A stretch of 64,000 nucleotides of DNA from Chrysomallon squamiferum (GCA_012295275.1 CM022672.1:22134128-22198127); one strand, 5' to 3'. Counted from the stretch's first letter, positions 46,216 to 57,889 are shown. Notes: generated from the sequence alone by a model not told the origin. Numbers and translations are program-made.

Positions 46216-46409
46216 CACTTAAAACGTATACATTGATTAAATTTCTTTTAATCTGATAATGAAATGGGAAATATCAGCGTAGTGAGCATCGGCATTACAT
46301 AGATAATAGTAAATTAGAGAGCAGTAAACATAATGGAAATTATAATTAAGGAAGCAGCCAATTTCACCAGTGCCAAAAGAAGAGACATAAAAACACCAGA
46401 GGCACGAAA

Positions 46410-46625
46410 ATGAATTTGTAGCTCATTGGATAGAACGCTTGCTTCTGGTGTGGTTGGTCATAAGATCAGTCCTCAGAAGAAACAGTATTGACTTTGTCTA
46501 CTCCTGTTTTGGACAAATATCCAAGACAGTACCACATATCTTCCTGTCTATGAGAGTGTAAATATATACGAACATTTGTTGCTATTCCATAAACATATGG
46601 TAGTAATATGTTTTGGCTCTTAAAC
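46410..46625 (+). mobile_element. tRNA-derived SINE, molluscan-type core
   Basis: A box TAGCTCATTGG at 46419-46429 and B-box-like GATCAGTCC at 46464-46472 (one mismatch). The body contains TACCACATATCTTCCTGTCT, ATGAGAGTG, AATATATACGAAC and TTGTTGCTATTCC. This resembles, from memory, the CCTGTCTGTGGGATGGTGCA / ATATAAAAGATCCCTTGCTG core of many molluscan tRNA-SINEs (MetaSINE-like). The box positions are seen; the family assignment is recollection. Confidence 0.7.
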
Positions 46626-46841
46626 AGCATTTTCGACAGCTTTTAGCATCTGATTTTAAAGTGAAATATCGATAACCAAAGAGTTCTTAACCAAAGAGTT
46701 TATTTTATCTGATATCAGAAGAAACCAAACTTAACTGGATACAAGAACGAAACAAAAAAAAAAAAAAATTCAGCTATCGCTAATCGAAGACCATTACATA
46801 GAAATTTCTCCCACCAGGTCGTTAAGAAATTTTCTCCATGT

Positions 46842-46877
46842 CCCTAACCTTGACCCTGACCCTGACCCTGACCCTTC
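46842..46877 (-). repeat. interstitial telomere-like hexamer array
   Basis: In strict 6-bp register on the plus strand: CCCTAA, CCTTGA, then three CCCTGA, then CCCTTC. The minus strand therefore reads variants of TTAGGG (mainly TCAGGG). It lies among unique sequence. Confidence 0.7.
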
Positions 46878-46879
46878 TA

Positions 46880-47215
46880 AATCCTCGATCATCACAAATA
46901 TCCCTATAAATCTGAGGCCTGTAATGATAGCGCTGTGGAGGCTGGTGGTTTGCCGCTGTTTACACGGGCCTGCGACAGTGGATGTTAACATCCGATGAGT
47001 GTATTGTCACGGAGCGGATCAATAAAGAAAGCCTAATTAGTTTCAGCTGTGGCACATGTACTAATCGCTTTGTCAGCGACGTGGAGCACCATTTAACACT
47101 GTTAATCCAGGACAACGTTTTGCAGACAGAGAGGACTGCCACTTTCTTGTTGACATTATTTGTTTCAGTGTTATTTAAGTCCACTGAGCAAACGCGTATG
47201 GCCAATTAATTTTAA
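46880..47215. other. complex block with overlapping frames
   Basis: Two 75-81-codon frames on opposite strands (46982-47209 plus, 46960-47205 minus). Both are non-repetitive and unrecognised. Possibly regulatory, given its position upstream of the proposed promoter. Confidence 0.3.
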
Positions 47216-47230
47216 TATATAAATCTTTGT

Positions 47231-47231
<1 letters not shown>

Positions 47232-47313
<82 letters not shown>
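47232..47313. repeat. (CT)n microsatellite
   Basis: About 41 CT units. Confidence 0.98.
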
Positions 47314-47316
<3 letters not shown>

Positions 47317-48500
47317 CATCTTCAGCCAGGATTAACTCTTTAATTCGTTCTTTTAGTGTTTGTTTGTTTCTTGGTTGTCATTTTTGCTATGGTAACATCT
47401 TCTTCTATGTTTTAATTATACTTCCTTATTTTCTGTTTGTTTTTGTGTTGTTGCTTTGTAGTTGGTTTTAAAAAAAAATTATTATTCCTCTTAATATCTG
47501 CACACTGAACAAACAAATATTTTCTTTCTCGTATATGCAGCCTTGACACGTTATATATTTTATACCAGCTACAACAAGCCCAGAGTCTAAATACTATGAT
47601 TCTAACAGATTCCTGATATCAGCAACATCGAATCTAACAACACAGTTTAAAAGTACCTGCAGTTTATGGCTGATGTCGTTTCCTTGTTTTGAAACTGTTT
47701 GTAAGCACATCTTTGTATCCATGATGTAGAAATATGAATTGTGCCTACCTGTTTACGTAGATGTTACATTTAAGTGGTTAATTACATAATTTAAAAATGG
47801 CATGGAATATTAACGTTAAATAAATATAATAATTATAGTTATTTTGTGGACGTAAGGTTGTAATCATTTCGATGATGATGATGACGATTATTATTGTTGT
47901 CGTTGTTGTTGTTGTTGTTGAAAAAATAAAAATAATATTAATTATTTATTTATTTAAAATACATTTCAAGAACAAATCTCACTTTTCTTTGTAAACAAAA
48001 TGTTGTGATAATGATGACGACGATTAAAACCACAACAAAAATAACAATAATTGAACTATAACCGTAATATTATATTATGACGTCAATAATGTATGACGCC
48101 TGTTATTTATGACGCCATTGTTGTTATGACTTCATTTTATTATATTCAGCGTAGAAAGATATACTTTTAATATTGACTCTTAGTTATTGATAACAGTGCC
48201 TATAATTATTACTTTTTTTTAAATATTTAAATTAGTTAATCGAATTCGCACCATAAAGAAAATGCGATATACTGTTATAGTAGTTAGACGTTGTTGTTTC
48301 AGTGAGAAAGTGCATACGTTAGCTTACTCGTTTTTAAAAATTATAATAATCTTTATGTTAAATTATTATTTTTTTTTTTATCTAAAGTATAATTAATAAA
48401 CTAGAATAAAAATACCTAATAATCTCTTAAATCAAACAAAATTATCCGTTAAAATAATTTCTTTAATAATTAAAAACACACTAAAAGATGTGCATAATGC

Positions 48501-48503
<3 letters not shown>
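47314..48503. other. AT-rich, no gene; one CRE palindrome
   Basis: (GTT)n at 47893-47920. TGACGTCA at 48078-48085, followed by a short array of TATGACG(C/T) motifs (48097, 48114, 48126). Confidence 0.5.

Positions 48504-48504
<1 letters not shown>

Positions 48505-48590
<86 letters not shown>
48505..48590. repeat. (AG)n microsatellite
   Basis: About 43 AG units. The frame running out of it (to 48756) is not credible as a gene. Confidence 0.98.
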
Positions 48591-48592
<2 letters not shown>

Positions 48593-48884
48593 ACATCGAA
48601 CAACTGTTGTTATCTAAATTAGTTCAAATCATTGATGGACCCAGAGAATATAAAAAGAGAGGGTTTCGTGAATTTAACTTTAACAATGATTTGCATTTCA
48701 TTATGATGAGAAGACATCTTTTGACAGGCCAGTTATTGTCTTCTAACCCTCACTAGATCCGTGCATGCATGTATAAAGGCAGACAAAATTATAAACAGAA
48801 AAAGTTTAAAAAAACAAAAACATTATGAAATAAAATATGACGCTCGCAACAGCTTGTGCCCATTAAAATTGTATTGCCTCGACA

Positions 48885-49035
48885 CTAACTATCAAAAATA
48901 GAGTAAGCGTTGAACTTTATTCTTCATTATGCTAAAGCGGCCGATTTCCCAGTCGAGACAAAAACAGTGTCCCTGGAGACGGTGTCCGGAAATTAATAGA
49001 GTTATGTCCCCAGCTCTGGCTAATAGTTTAAATGT
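48885..49035. promoter_or_regulatory. candidate regulatory block
   Basis: Complex, GC-moderate island (GCTAAAGCGGCCG, GTGTCCGGAAATTAATAG, CCCCAGCTCTGGCTAATAG) between AT-rich tracts. The short direct repeat GTGTCC occurs twice. No coding frame. Confidence 0.3.
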
Positions 49036-49154
49036 TACATGTAAGATTTTTATTTTTTGTTTTCTTTTTTTTTTTTTCTTTAAATTCCTTTTTTTTTTGT
49101 AGTGAGTTCTTGTAAGACAAGTGACGTGTGATTACTTGTGGTTAATGTTTTTAT

Positions 49155-49285
49155 TGTTGTTGTTGGTGGTGGTGGTGGTGGTGGGGTGGTGGCGTTGGTG
49201 TTGGTGTTGGTGTGTAATAATAATAATATTATTATTATGATTATTATTATTATTATTATTATTATTATTGTTGTTGTTGTTGTAG
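49155..49285. repeat. (GTG)n, (AAT/ATT)n, (GTT)n
   Basis: GGT triplets at 49164-49210, then AAT/ATT with an internal inversion (AATAATAATATTATTATTAT) and GTT to 49285. Confidence 0.94.
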
Positions 49286-49670
49286 TGAAAACAATTTAGT
49301 TTTTATTCGCTAATATTTTGGCAAGACAGTGTGAGCAATAACATATTTTTAGTAAATTATATACTGAATGCTACGCTAGAAATGTCTTGCTTAATATTTA
49401 TATAATTACCAAATTTACCTCTTTATTCAGAATTTCTTGCTGTGACGAAGCGCCAGCTTAAATGTTTGACTGTGATGCATATTTGATATTGAACACAATA
49501 TTTCTTTTCAGCGAAGTGATAATTAATGTTTCACTAACGAAGTACGTAGTTCTCCGCTGTCACAAACCTCAAGAGAAAAATATTTTCAAAGATTGCATAA
49601 TCATATAATAAAATCATATAATAAAGAGCTTGCTGTTTTTCCTTTTTGATGGTGTTTTTTCTTCTGTAGG
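49286..49670. other. AT-rich, nothing recognised
   Basis: No supported feature. Confidence 0.5.
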
Positions 49671-49671
49671 T

Positions 49672-49701
49672 GTCTGTCTGTCTGTGTGTGTGTGTGTGTG
49701 T

Positions 49702-49755
<54 letters not shown>
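49672..49755. repeat. (GTCT) then (GT)n microsatellite
   Basis: About 35 GT units with one GTAT. Confidence 0.97.
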
Positions 49756-49757
<2 letters not shown>

Positions 49758-49828
49758 CCGAGAAAGAGAAGAGAACCGAGACAAGGAGACACTGAAAGAC
49801 ATATATTAATTAGTAGTATTTATATCAG

Positions 49829-49830
<2 letters not shown>

Positions 49831-49861
<31 letters not shown>

Positions 49862-49868
49862 TTGTGTT
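49831..49868. repeat. (GC)n-(GT)n alternating purine-pyrimidine tract
   Basis: GCGCGCGCGCGCGC followed by GT units, a classic Z-DNA-prone composition. Confidence 0.93.
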
Positions 49869-50700
49869 TGACAGTGTGTGACCATATGTCCATGCACATA
49901 TAAAAATGCCTGATCACAAGTACATAATAAGGTATCTGGATGCATATGTTCTAATTTGTTCAAAATACACATTTTAAATATTTTAATATACAACGCATAT
50001 ATATCACTTGGTTTTTTTTTAACACATTTCACTCTGGCGTGTTTTTACTGGTGTTTTTACATATATATATATGTATATCATGAAGATCGTTAGTGATAAA
50101 AGGGACAATAACAGTTTATTCAAGTGCACAGATGTAATGTTGGTCATTATCCACCGAAACATTTCATATTGATCCGTCAGTCTCTCCTTCTGCTTTCGAC
50201 AAATGCTGCAACACGGTTAATTATTAATGAACAGCAGAATAATAATTATCATTCGATGAAGCATTGCTTACTGACTTCAGAGCGGCAGACACAACATTGC
50301 CAGTGAAGTGTAGATTAATATAATTTGATTTAATATTAGCATTCATTTTATTTTATGTCGTGATGACATATTCAGAGCTGTTTTGACGACGTCAGCGTCT
50401 GCTTTTATAGACGCGTTTGTGCGTGTGTGTTTGTCGCTAATCTGTTTTTGTGTATATATGTTTTTAACGTGTGCATGGTTATTTGTTTATTTATATGTTT
50501 GAATGTGTTTGTATGCTATACAGAATATGTAAAACCGTATTTCCAGCAGTGGTTGTTTTTGGCTTTGATTGGTCACACAGTGGATCCTTCTCAGTGTTAT
50601 CAAATGGGATGGCATGTGCCGTCGTGTCTATGAGAACATTCATTAAAAAACATTCCTGCATTTGATCAGTAATACTGGTGTAGCGTTAGTATTTGCTTTA
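49869..50700. other. unique sequence, no gene
   Basis: Frames at 50427-50665 have Cys/Phe/Met bias from GT-rich DNA. Nothing recognised. Confidence 0.45.
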
Positions 50701-50715
50701 GCTGAAGTGGTTAAA

Positions 50716-50885
50716 CGTGTGTGCGTGTGTGAAGTGTGTGTGTGTTGTTATAGATACATAAATGCATATATATACAGGCGAACACACATAAAAACTCATT
50801 AACACACATAATTATATAAAGATACATATTTATATTCGTATGTGTATATACGCATATAATTATGTATGTACGTATGTAAATGTAT
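50716..50885. repeat. degenerate (GT)/(CATA)/(GTAT)
   Basis: GT at 50716-50748, then CATA and GTAT variants. Confidence 0.82.
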
Positions 50886-51054
50886 GAGAGAGAAAAAAAA
50901 GAGTTAACAATACTAAAACAGTAACAATACTGCCAAGATCTGAATCTCGTTCTAATACATTTATAACAAAACACCATGGTAATTTATGCCAAACAAGACT
51001 TAAAATTAACGCCCTTTATAAAAATAAACGCTAACGCTGAGTTTATTTAATAAA

Positions 51055-51845
51055 AATTCTTATTTCCGAGCTCAAGTGACAAAGCCATTTGCCGAACGTG
51101 GCTGACCTGGTGTTGATGAATGCCTTTCAGGTCAAGGTCACAGAACACTTGTTTCTTTCACTTCCTGTGCATCAATTACAGGCAACAGCTGTCGTTGATA
51201 AAAAATCAATAAAAGTAGTATATCTTAATCAATAGGCGTTCACTCAGCTATTTATTTATTTCTTCTTTTTTTTTAAACTCCGGATGTCACTGATGATATC
51301 CCTTCAGAAAAGAGTATCATCAGAGTGAGAGAATTCACAGTTAACAACAACAGCTACTTTATTTAGCGGCTGTTAGAAGAGATGAATGCGGTTGCTGTGT
51401 CTTAAACTCATTCCTGAAGAAGGCCAACCCAGAATGAAATCCAGAAATTCGACGGAAAGAAGACCGCTGCCGTAGCTGAGGTTTACTCTTTCTACCGAAA
51501 GCAACTGTAAAATTTAATTGCAAAAATTATCCCCGCTGATGTGTTTATGCCCAATGAAATAAATCTGTTTGTACATGGAGCCGAATCACATGGATGAATC
51601 TAAGACGAATCTAAAGCTAACCCCCTGCGTTCAAATAGGTTTGCTTCCTTTTCCTTGGCTTTTTATAAATCGCCAGCTTTGAACAAATGTAATTGAAAAA
51701 TGGAACAAATAGAATAAGAGCAGCAATTCGATTGCTTGCAATGTTCTCTGCAGTAAATTGGTATAAATTTAATTAGCCCCAGGCACGACATTTAAAAATG
51801 AAAGGAAGCAGGAGATTAAAGAAAAGGGGAGGGAATTACGGTTGT
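51055..51845. promoter_or_regulatory. strongest enhancer-like block (about 790 bp)
   Basis: The longest repeat-poor, frame-poor block in the window apart from one short AT/T-rich run at 51250-51275. Visible motifs: AGGTCAAGGTCA at 51129-51140, a perfect DR0 nuclear-receptor repeat that also contains TCAAGGTCA (ERR/SF-1 type); ACAGCTGTCG (E-box, about 51187); TTTAATTAGCCCC (homeodomain, 51768-51780); GCCAGCTTTGAACAAATG (Sox/TCF-like, about 51672). Low CpG and balanced complexity resemble deeply conserved non-coding elements. Confidence 0.45.
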
Positions 51846-52019
51846 TATTTTGAAATTTCTTTATTAAAATAATAGTAGAACAATTTAGAATTAGGACACA
51901 ATCCGAGGATGGAAATGAAGATAATTGCATCATCCTATTCTTAAATAATCATTTATAAAAAAATAAAAATAATAATAATTAAAAAAAATTAAAAAATGTA
52001 TAGAATCAATAGTTTCTTC

Positions 52020-52570
52020 TATTCATTTAGTATAAGGATACCAAAATCAAAAGGTCAAAACATTTTCGCGAATTCTTCGCTAAATGCTTGGTTGATCTGC
52101 ACTGGTAACTAACCAAGTTTAACTCGATTCCCGACGTGAAGACGTCAACATTGCCATGATAAGGCTGTGCAGGTTCGCTGCATCTCGAAACGAACGCGCT
52201 GACTGGAGGGCAGCTGTCAGTCATCTTGATCTCGGACGCAAGAAGATTCAAAGAAGAAGAAAAAAACAAAAAAAAACAACGAAGAGGCTTGCCACTAAAT
52301 GTTGAAACCACTGACAGTATCGGCGCACTCTGACGAAACAGATATCTGTCCAATCAAGAATTATCTGCGCCAGTCTGAAGTCGACCAAAAACAGCTGAAA
52401 TCGAGTGAAGTTACTTAATTAATTTTTGTGCCGCATTTAGAAACTTTTTCACGCATTAGGAGAATATTTTTAAAATCAAGTGACAGTGTTCAATACCAAA
52501 ATTGGTTTTGTTACCAGTGTGTGGCGCTAGTTACTGTCCTAATTAATACCGATATAGAACAGTCACTATT
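52020..52570. other. complex block with unrecognised minus-strand frame
   Basis: A 108-codon minus frame (52027-52353) of mixed composition with a Phe/Leu run from A-rich DNA. No domain or signal recognised. The sequence has scattered CpGs. Confidence 0.3.
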
Positions 52571-52575
52571 ATTTC

Positions 52576-52840
52576 AACGTTGATCAGTTCTGCTAGTTCT
52601 GCTTCTACAACGTCATCAGTCATTGCTACAGTTGTTACCGCGTCTGTTGTTGATTATGTTAAACGTTCTGAGGTTGCTTTTACCATTGATTCTGCTGTTA
52701 TTACTATTACAACCTCTACTGTTGAAACAGCGAATATTACTAAAACTATTACTGCTGCTGGTGGTAGTACTATGACCATCATCATCACCACCGCTAGTAT
52801 TCTCACTAACATTTACTACTACTACTACTACTACTGCCAC
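52576..52840. repeat. imperfect trinucleotide region ending in (TAC)n
   Basis: Decayed ACT/GTT/ATC triplets with a pure TAC run at 52816-52837. The Thr/Ser/Ile-rich frame is artefactual. Confidence 0.75.
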
Positions 52841-53290
52841 AGTTTCTTGTTTTACTACACCTCTAATATACTATACCAAAACTCATAACGATAAAAAAAA
52901 CAAGGTCATAAATTCATGCAGTTTATATTGCTTCAAATGATAACGACCAATGCAACAGTGCAAATACTTTGTACTCTGTGATTTACAATAACATTTAAGC
53001 CAGTAAAAACATTAAGGCAAATATTTCTGTCACAGTTCCTTCATTTAAGTTGTTTATTCCCTCGGAACGTTTTGCGTGATTCTCCTCATTAACTGTTTTG
53101 GAAAAATTGTCGATGTTATAATGATAACATGACATTTGCGATATTCTAGTCTTGCTGTTGTTTCGCGAATGCTGTTTTGGAATAATTCGACTTAAAGTAC
53201 ACACAGCACAGTGTCCTGTAGAGATTTTACTGGACTTCACGTTCCATGCTCTTGTTAATCCACACATCATACACATCAAAATTTCATATT
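52841..53290. other. unique AT-rich, no gene
   Basis: A 94-codon minus frame (52995-53279) is unrecognised and without splice evidence. Confidence 0.45.
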
Positions 53291-53295
53291 TCCAT

Positions 53296-53510
53296 TTCTA
53301 AAACACACACACACATACACAATTACTCTCACTTTCTATAAATATATATTTTATTCACCTTGAAGACTAAACTCTGTACCCGCATGTATCCAAGTATTAC
53401 ACATGTATGTGTGTGTGTATATATATGTGTGTGTATATGTTTGTATGTATATATGTATGTATTCGTGTGTGTATGTGTGTATGTGTTGTGTGCGCACGCG
53501 CGCTTTGAAT
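53296..53510. repeat. (CA)n and (GT)/(GTAT)n
   Basis: CA at 53303-53321. GT/GTAT at 53401-53495, ending in alternating GTGCGCACGCGCGC. Confidence 0.9.
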
Positions 53511-53649
53511 GAATGTACATTTGCACGTATGATACGTATGAAAATATAGGATATGTGGAAAGACGGAGAAGCATATGAAAAAAATATTACAATCTCCTGA
53601 GCTAAAGTTAAGCATTCATTCCTTAATCATCCACACGAGCCTACAGAGA

Positions 53650-53697
53650 CGTACACACGCGCGCGCACGCACGCACGCACACACACGCAGACACACA
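53650..53697. repeat. (CACG)/(GCGC)/(CA) alternating tract
   Basis: Alternating purine-pyrimidine with dense CpG, Z-DNA-prone. Confidence 0.9.
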
Positions 53698-53739
53698 TTC
53701 AACAGACAAGACAACATACATTAACCGCCAAGATATACA

Positions 53740-54010
53740 ATAAATGATGTACTTTTCTTGTTAATGACGTCAAGGCGCTTTAATACGCGGCGGACTTACA
53801 GATGATAGTCGGGTGTAATGTGGCGTGTAGTGCTGGGATAAAGAGATATTTCTTTATTGCTCCCAGTGTAAATGTTTTCACAAGAAAAGCGACGGGGAGT
53901 CAACAATGCATCAGGCAGTCTTAATCAATAAAATATTCGTTTCTCTGGCCATTCATGCAAAAGCTGATTGATGCGGATTTGTTTGGGATCGCCGAAGCAC
54001 AATTCAGTTA
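53740..54010. promoter_or_regulatory. candidate regulatory block with CRE
   Basis: TGACGTCA at 53765-53772, followed by AAGGCGCTTTAATACGCGGC. Further on lie CATTCATGCAAAAGC and CTGATTGATGCGG (Hox/Pbx-like). Complex and repeat-free. Function inferred. Confidence 0.35.
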
Positions 54011-54079
54011 CGCAGGGCCAAGATGCACTGCGAAGAAGTATTAGGAACGGAACGTAGACGGTCTCTGTGTCGACAGTTA

Positions 54080-54180
54080 TGTGATTATCTAGACCGGGGG
54101 TTAGAACGGTTGGGATTGATTCGTAAGATCAAATCCTCTCACTGCGTCTCCCTTACACACACACACACACACACACACAG
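54080..54180 (+). mobile_element. tRNA-derived SINE head with (CA)n tail
   Basis: B box GATCAAATC (about 54128-54136) is a full consensus match, followed by CTCTCACTGCGTCTCCCTTA and then (CA)n at 54153-54179. Upstream GGTTAGAACGGTTGGG is the typical SINE D-arm to anticodon stretch, though the A box (TCTAGACCGGGG) is decayed. Everything past the CA repeat looks unique. Confidence 0.6.
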
Positions 54181-54479
54181 TCGTCAGCGATCCCTCGGTG
54201 GGCTACTTCCTGTTCCGTACCACGTGACGGTTTTACCACAGGCAGTGATTGGTGCGTTTGTTCCTGGGAAGGTTTATAGATGAGACGCGTTAATGCTAAT
54301 TCATAAGGGTTTCCAGTTATGGGTTTATTTTAGCATAAAAATGTATGATTAAGATTTAATGCTAACGGTTTTGGTGTATTAAACATTGACCGTTTCTGTT
54401 TTTACGTAACTGATCATGTGGGTAAGCTGAAGGCTTATTGATATCAAAAACAAACAAACATTGTGTGATGCTGAAACCA

Positions 54480-55094
54480 AAAAAAAACCCACTCCAAATA
54501 CATATAAAAACACAAGACAAACTGAAATTAATGCGAATTCTAAAAATACAGCGAAACATACCAAACACAACATAATAATTACAATCAAATGTGTCATAAA
54601 TACTGTTAAATACAATGAAAATACACCATAAATATGATTAACACAAGAAAAACAACATAAATGTTATCAAACACAAAACACATTATAATTACTATCAAAC
54701 ACAAGAAGCACAATGTTAGTCCAGAGAGATAATAATAAGTATTTTCTAAATACGACACAAGAAACACAATATCAAACCACACTAAGAATAATGCCTATCT
54801 TCTAAATACGATAAAACAAACATTACAATGCGATCAAACAAAAGAAATACATCATAAATACAACCAAACACAATGAATAAATACCTTCTACATAGAACAG
54901 GACACAAGAAACACATTACAATATGACCAAACACAACATCAAGCCATTCTAAGAATAATACATATCTATTAACTATTACTAAACATAAAAAAATAATAAT
55001 AATAAAAAAAACAAAAACAACAACAACATTACAATAACAAAAGAAACAAATTATAAATAAGACTAAAGAAATACCTTATAAATACACAAGAAAC
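54480..55094. repeat. decayed ACACAAGAAACAC tandem region
   Basis: Phrases such as ACACAAGAAACACA, AAATACGA and ACCAAACACAA recur throughout. They look like the older, diverged flank of the array at 55095. Confidence 0.7.
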
Positions 55095-55262
55095 AGGACA
55101 CAAGAAACACATGACAATACGAGCAAACACAAGAAACACATTACAATACGAGCAAACACAAGAATCACATTACAATACGAGCAAACACAAGAATCACATT
55201 ACAATACGAGCAAACACAAGAATCACATTACAATACGAGCAAACGCGAGAAACACAACATCA
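55095..55262. repeat. 29-bp minisatellite, about six copies
   Basis: The unit contains ACACAAGAATCACATTACAA and TACGAGCAA. The central copies are identical, indicating recent homogenisation. Confidence 0.96.
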
Positions 55263-55600
55263 AGCCATACTAAGTGTAATAAGTCGCTGTAGATTTGTCA
55301 CCAAGACGCAGCAGGAAGATGGTGGACAGTGTTTGATGGTATTGGGTGGCAGTAATCTTTATAAAGGTTTTCTACGACTAATTGTTACGGTTTCCATGGC
55401 AGCCTTGAGTAAAATGATATGCGGAGATCGTGTGTAGAGTTGACAGAGCAGACTCTCAACGTCAGTTAAATACATCTGACGAAATGAAAGTCGCCACACA
55501 GTGAATATGAAATAAAACAGTAGTTGAAGAAAAGAAACAAACACGAAGGTGATTTTATTGATATTATACATTTGTTATTAACGATAATTAACATGTCTTT
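55263..55600. other. unique sequence, no gene
   Basis: GTCGCTGTAGATTTGTCACC onward is GC-moderate, but no exon is seen. Confidence 0.45.
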
Positions 55601-55711
55601 TATTTTTTTATTATTATTATTATTATTCTATTTTCCTTGTGTTTCTATGAGGGGTTTTTTATTGTTGTTGTTGTTGTTTTTATATTTGAATAGAATTTAA
55701 ATTGTCCTTAT

Positions 55712-55768
<57 letters not shown>

Positions 55769-55859
55769 CTCTTTTTCTGTCTTTGGTTAACTGATAGTCA
55801 TATGTTGTGTTTTCCCTTCGTTTCTTTTCTTTTCATTAGGCATTTCGTTTTCATTTCTG

Positions 55860-55895
<36 letters not shown>

Positions 55896-55905
55896 TATTT
55901 ATTTA

Positions 55906-55959
<54 letters not shown>

Positions 55960-55986
55960 TTTTTTTTTTTTATTTTTATTTATTTT
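55601..55986. repeat. (ATT)n, (GTT)n, (TTTA)n cluster
   Basis: ATT at 55608-55628, 55741-55769 and 55860-55921; GTT at 55661-55676; TTTA at 55705-55742 and 55920-55950; poly-T about 55953-55971. Confidence 0.95.
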
Positions 55987-56375
55987 TTAGGGCTGTATTT
56001 TTATGAGGATTCATTATCTGGTCTCATTTATTTCCCTCTCTTTCCCTAGTTTACATATTTTTTTCTGTTTTTATATCGCATCTAGTATCGATGTATTTTA
56101 ATATATTTCAGTAATGTACTGTGTCATCATAATATTTATTTATTCGAATTAAAAAACAAGGGACGTCATTGTTATAATTAACGTGTTTTGGGAAAAAGAC
56201 GAAAGATGAGATGTATATTTATCTTATCTTTTGCAAATGTCACATTTTCAAAAATTAACTTCAGAGGCGTTACCATACAAAGACATGTAATTCGTTTGTT
56301 AAAATTGTTGTGTGTTTTATTTTATTTTTTTTGTCTTTTTGTTTCCGCTAGTACCTTAAAGATATTTTGTGATTA
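55987..56375. other. AT-rich, nothing recognised
   Basis: No supported feature. Confidence 0.5.
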
Positions 56376-56379
56376 TAAA

Positions 56380-56575
56380 TACACATACACTGATATATAC
56401 ATAGACAGAGAGATATACACATACATACGCACATGTGTTTTTTTATATATATACATACACACACACACACATACACATCATTTACATATACATATACATA
56501 TACATACATATGCACATGCATGGCAACATATTCACACATATAAACAAAATAAACAAAAAAAAACAAAAAAAACGC
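56380..56575. repeat. (CATA)/(CA)n and A-rich tract
   Basis: ACATAC/ATACAC units with a CA run at about 56456-56471 and an A-rich end. Opposite-strand Tyr/Val/Cys frames are artefacts. Confidence 0.9.
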
Positions 56576-56827
56576 TGATTTACGAGAGAGAAAAAATAAA
56601 ATGTATGTACTTAATCACTCAAAACATGATGCTCACACGCAGAGCAGCATCCTAGTTCCTTATAAGTAAAGCCAACAATGACTGCATTCAGAATTTACCT
56701 TCCATTAGCAAAGTAAATTTGCACAGGCTTCGTAACGATTTATGCCCAACTGTTTATTTATCCAGGAATAAGTAAAAGTTATACTGTCACAGATAACATC
56801 ACCGAGTACACACCGTAGGCTTTTCCT

Positions 56828-56878
56828 TTTTCGTTTTTTTTTTTTTTTTTTTGCTACGTATTCAATCTGTGACGTCAT
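56828..56878. repeat. poly-T followed by CRE palindrome
   Basis: T17 at about 56836-56852, then unique sequence with TGACGTCATCA at 56870-56880. Confidence 0.8.
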
Positions 56879-57885
56879 CACGATTGTCATAATGGTAAGT
56901 GTTTTTAAAGCTAATCAATTTTTAAACAAAGATAAATGGAATAGGGCAGAATTTGTTTTGGCTGGTTAAGAAAGGAATCGATGACAAGTATTTATTTATT
57001 TTTCTTTTGTTCGTTGTCATTTAGGAAACTGAAATCGAGCTGAGTTCGGCTGAACGTCGTTATTGTAAGAAATAATTAAGAAAACGTACACTGTTAGCAA
57101 TATTTTTGGTTCGTTTAGATTTTTAAAGAATTTAAGCAAGCGAGGGGATAAGACGGTTTAGTTTTCCAATAGTTTTCTATTTAAACAGATTTTTAAAAGC
57201 GAGAACAATCTCTTTCTTTTATGTAATTTGATAATGGTTCGTTTGTACATTTTTAGATGCCGGTCGTAATTGTTACAAACATACGCAAGCATGCGAACCT
57301 CATTATGTGCGTCTGACGGTCTAGGATTGATTATATTGTGAAGAAAGTGAAAACAAAAAGTATAATTATAAGAACTCTGTGTATATTTTATGTATATATT
57401 TATCTTGCACTTGGCTTATCAATTACTGTAAGCGCTTCATATATATAATATAAATTAAACCGTAACACAGAAAATACTCATTCTGCATAGATTTATTGCC
57501 TTTATATTTTAATAGAAAAATATCTTCCATTTTGTTTTTATGTTGTTGTTTTTTTCCCCCTTTTTCTCATTTCTACTGTGTCTTTCTAACAATGCTGTCA
57601 CCTCGCATTAAGATCTCATTCAACGACAGGGGGGAAAAAAAGTACTAACTGTCGTGTTTGTGTAACAGTTGTTTTATATCATTTTAACAACAAAAGCCGG
57701 AACTGGTTTTTTTTTTTTTTGCCGAACGTACGCGGTCCTCCATTACTCCGCACGACAACCAGCTGGTTTGTCTAGTGACGCTGACGTCCAGCCAAGACTG
57801 TTAATTCCATTTAACCATCAAAACGTTTCCTTTCAGGCAATCAAACAAGACACGTTCCAGTCTGCTAGGAAAAGAAACTGTCTGC
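56879..57885. other. unique sequence, no supported gene
   Basis: A 105-codon plus frame (57669-57986) begins in poly-T and ends in the 18-bp minisatellite. The middle (about 57725-57890) is GC-moderate and CpG-bearing but unrecognised. Confidence 0.4.
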
Positions 57886-57889
57886 GAGA

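Noticed and set aside
56188-56655. 155-codon plus frame, longest in the window
   Set aside because: The central third is (CATA)/(CA) repeat and the end is A-rich. The N-terminal part shows no domain or splice context.
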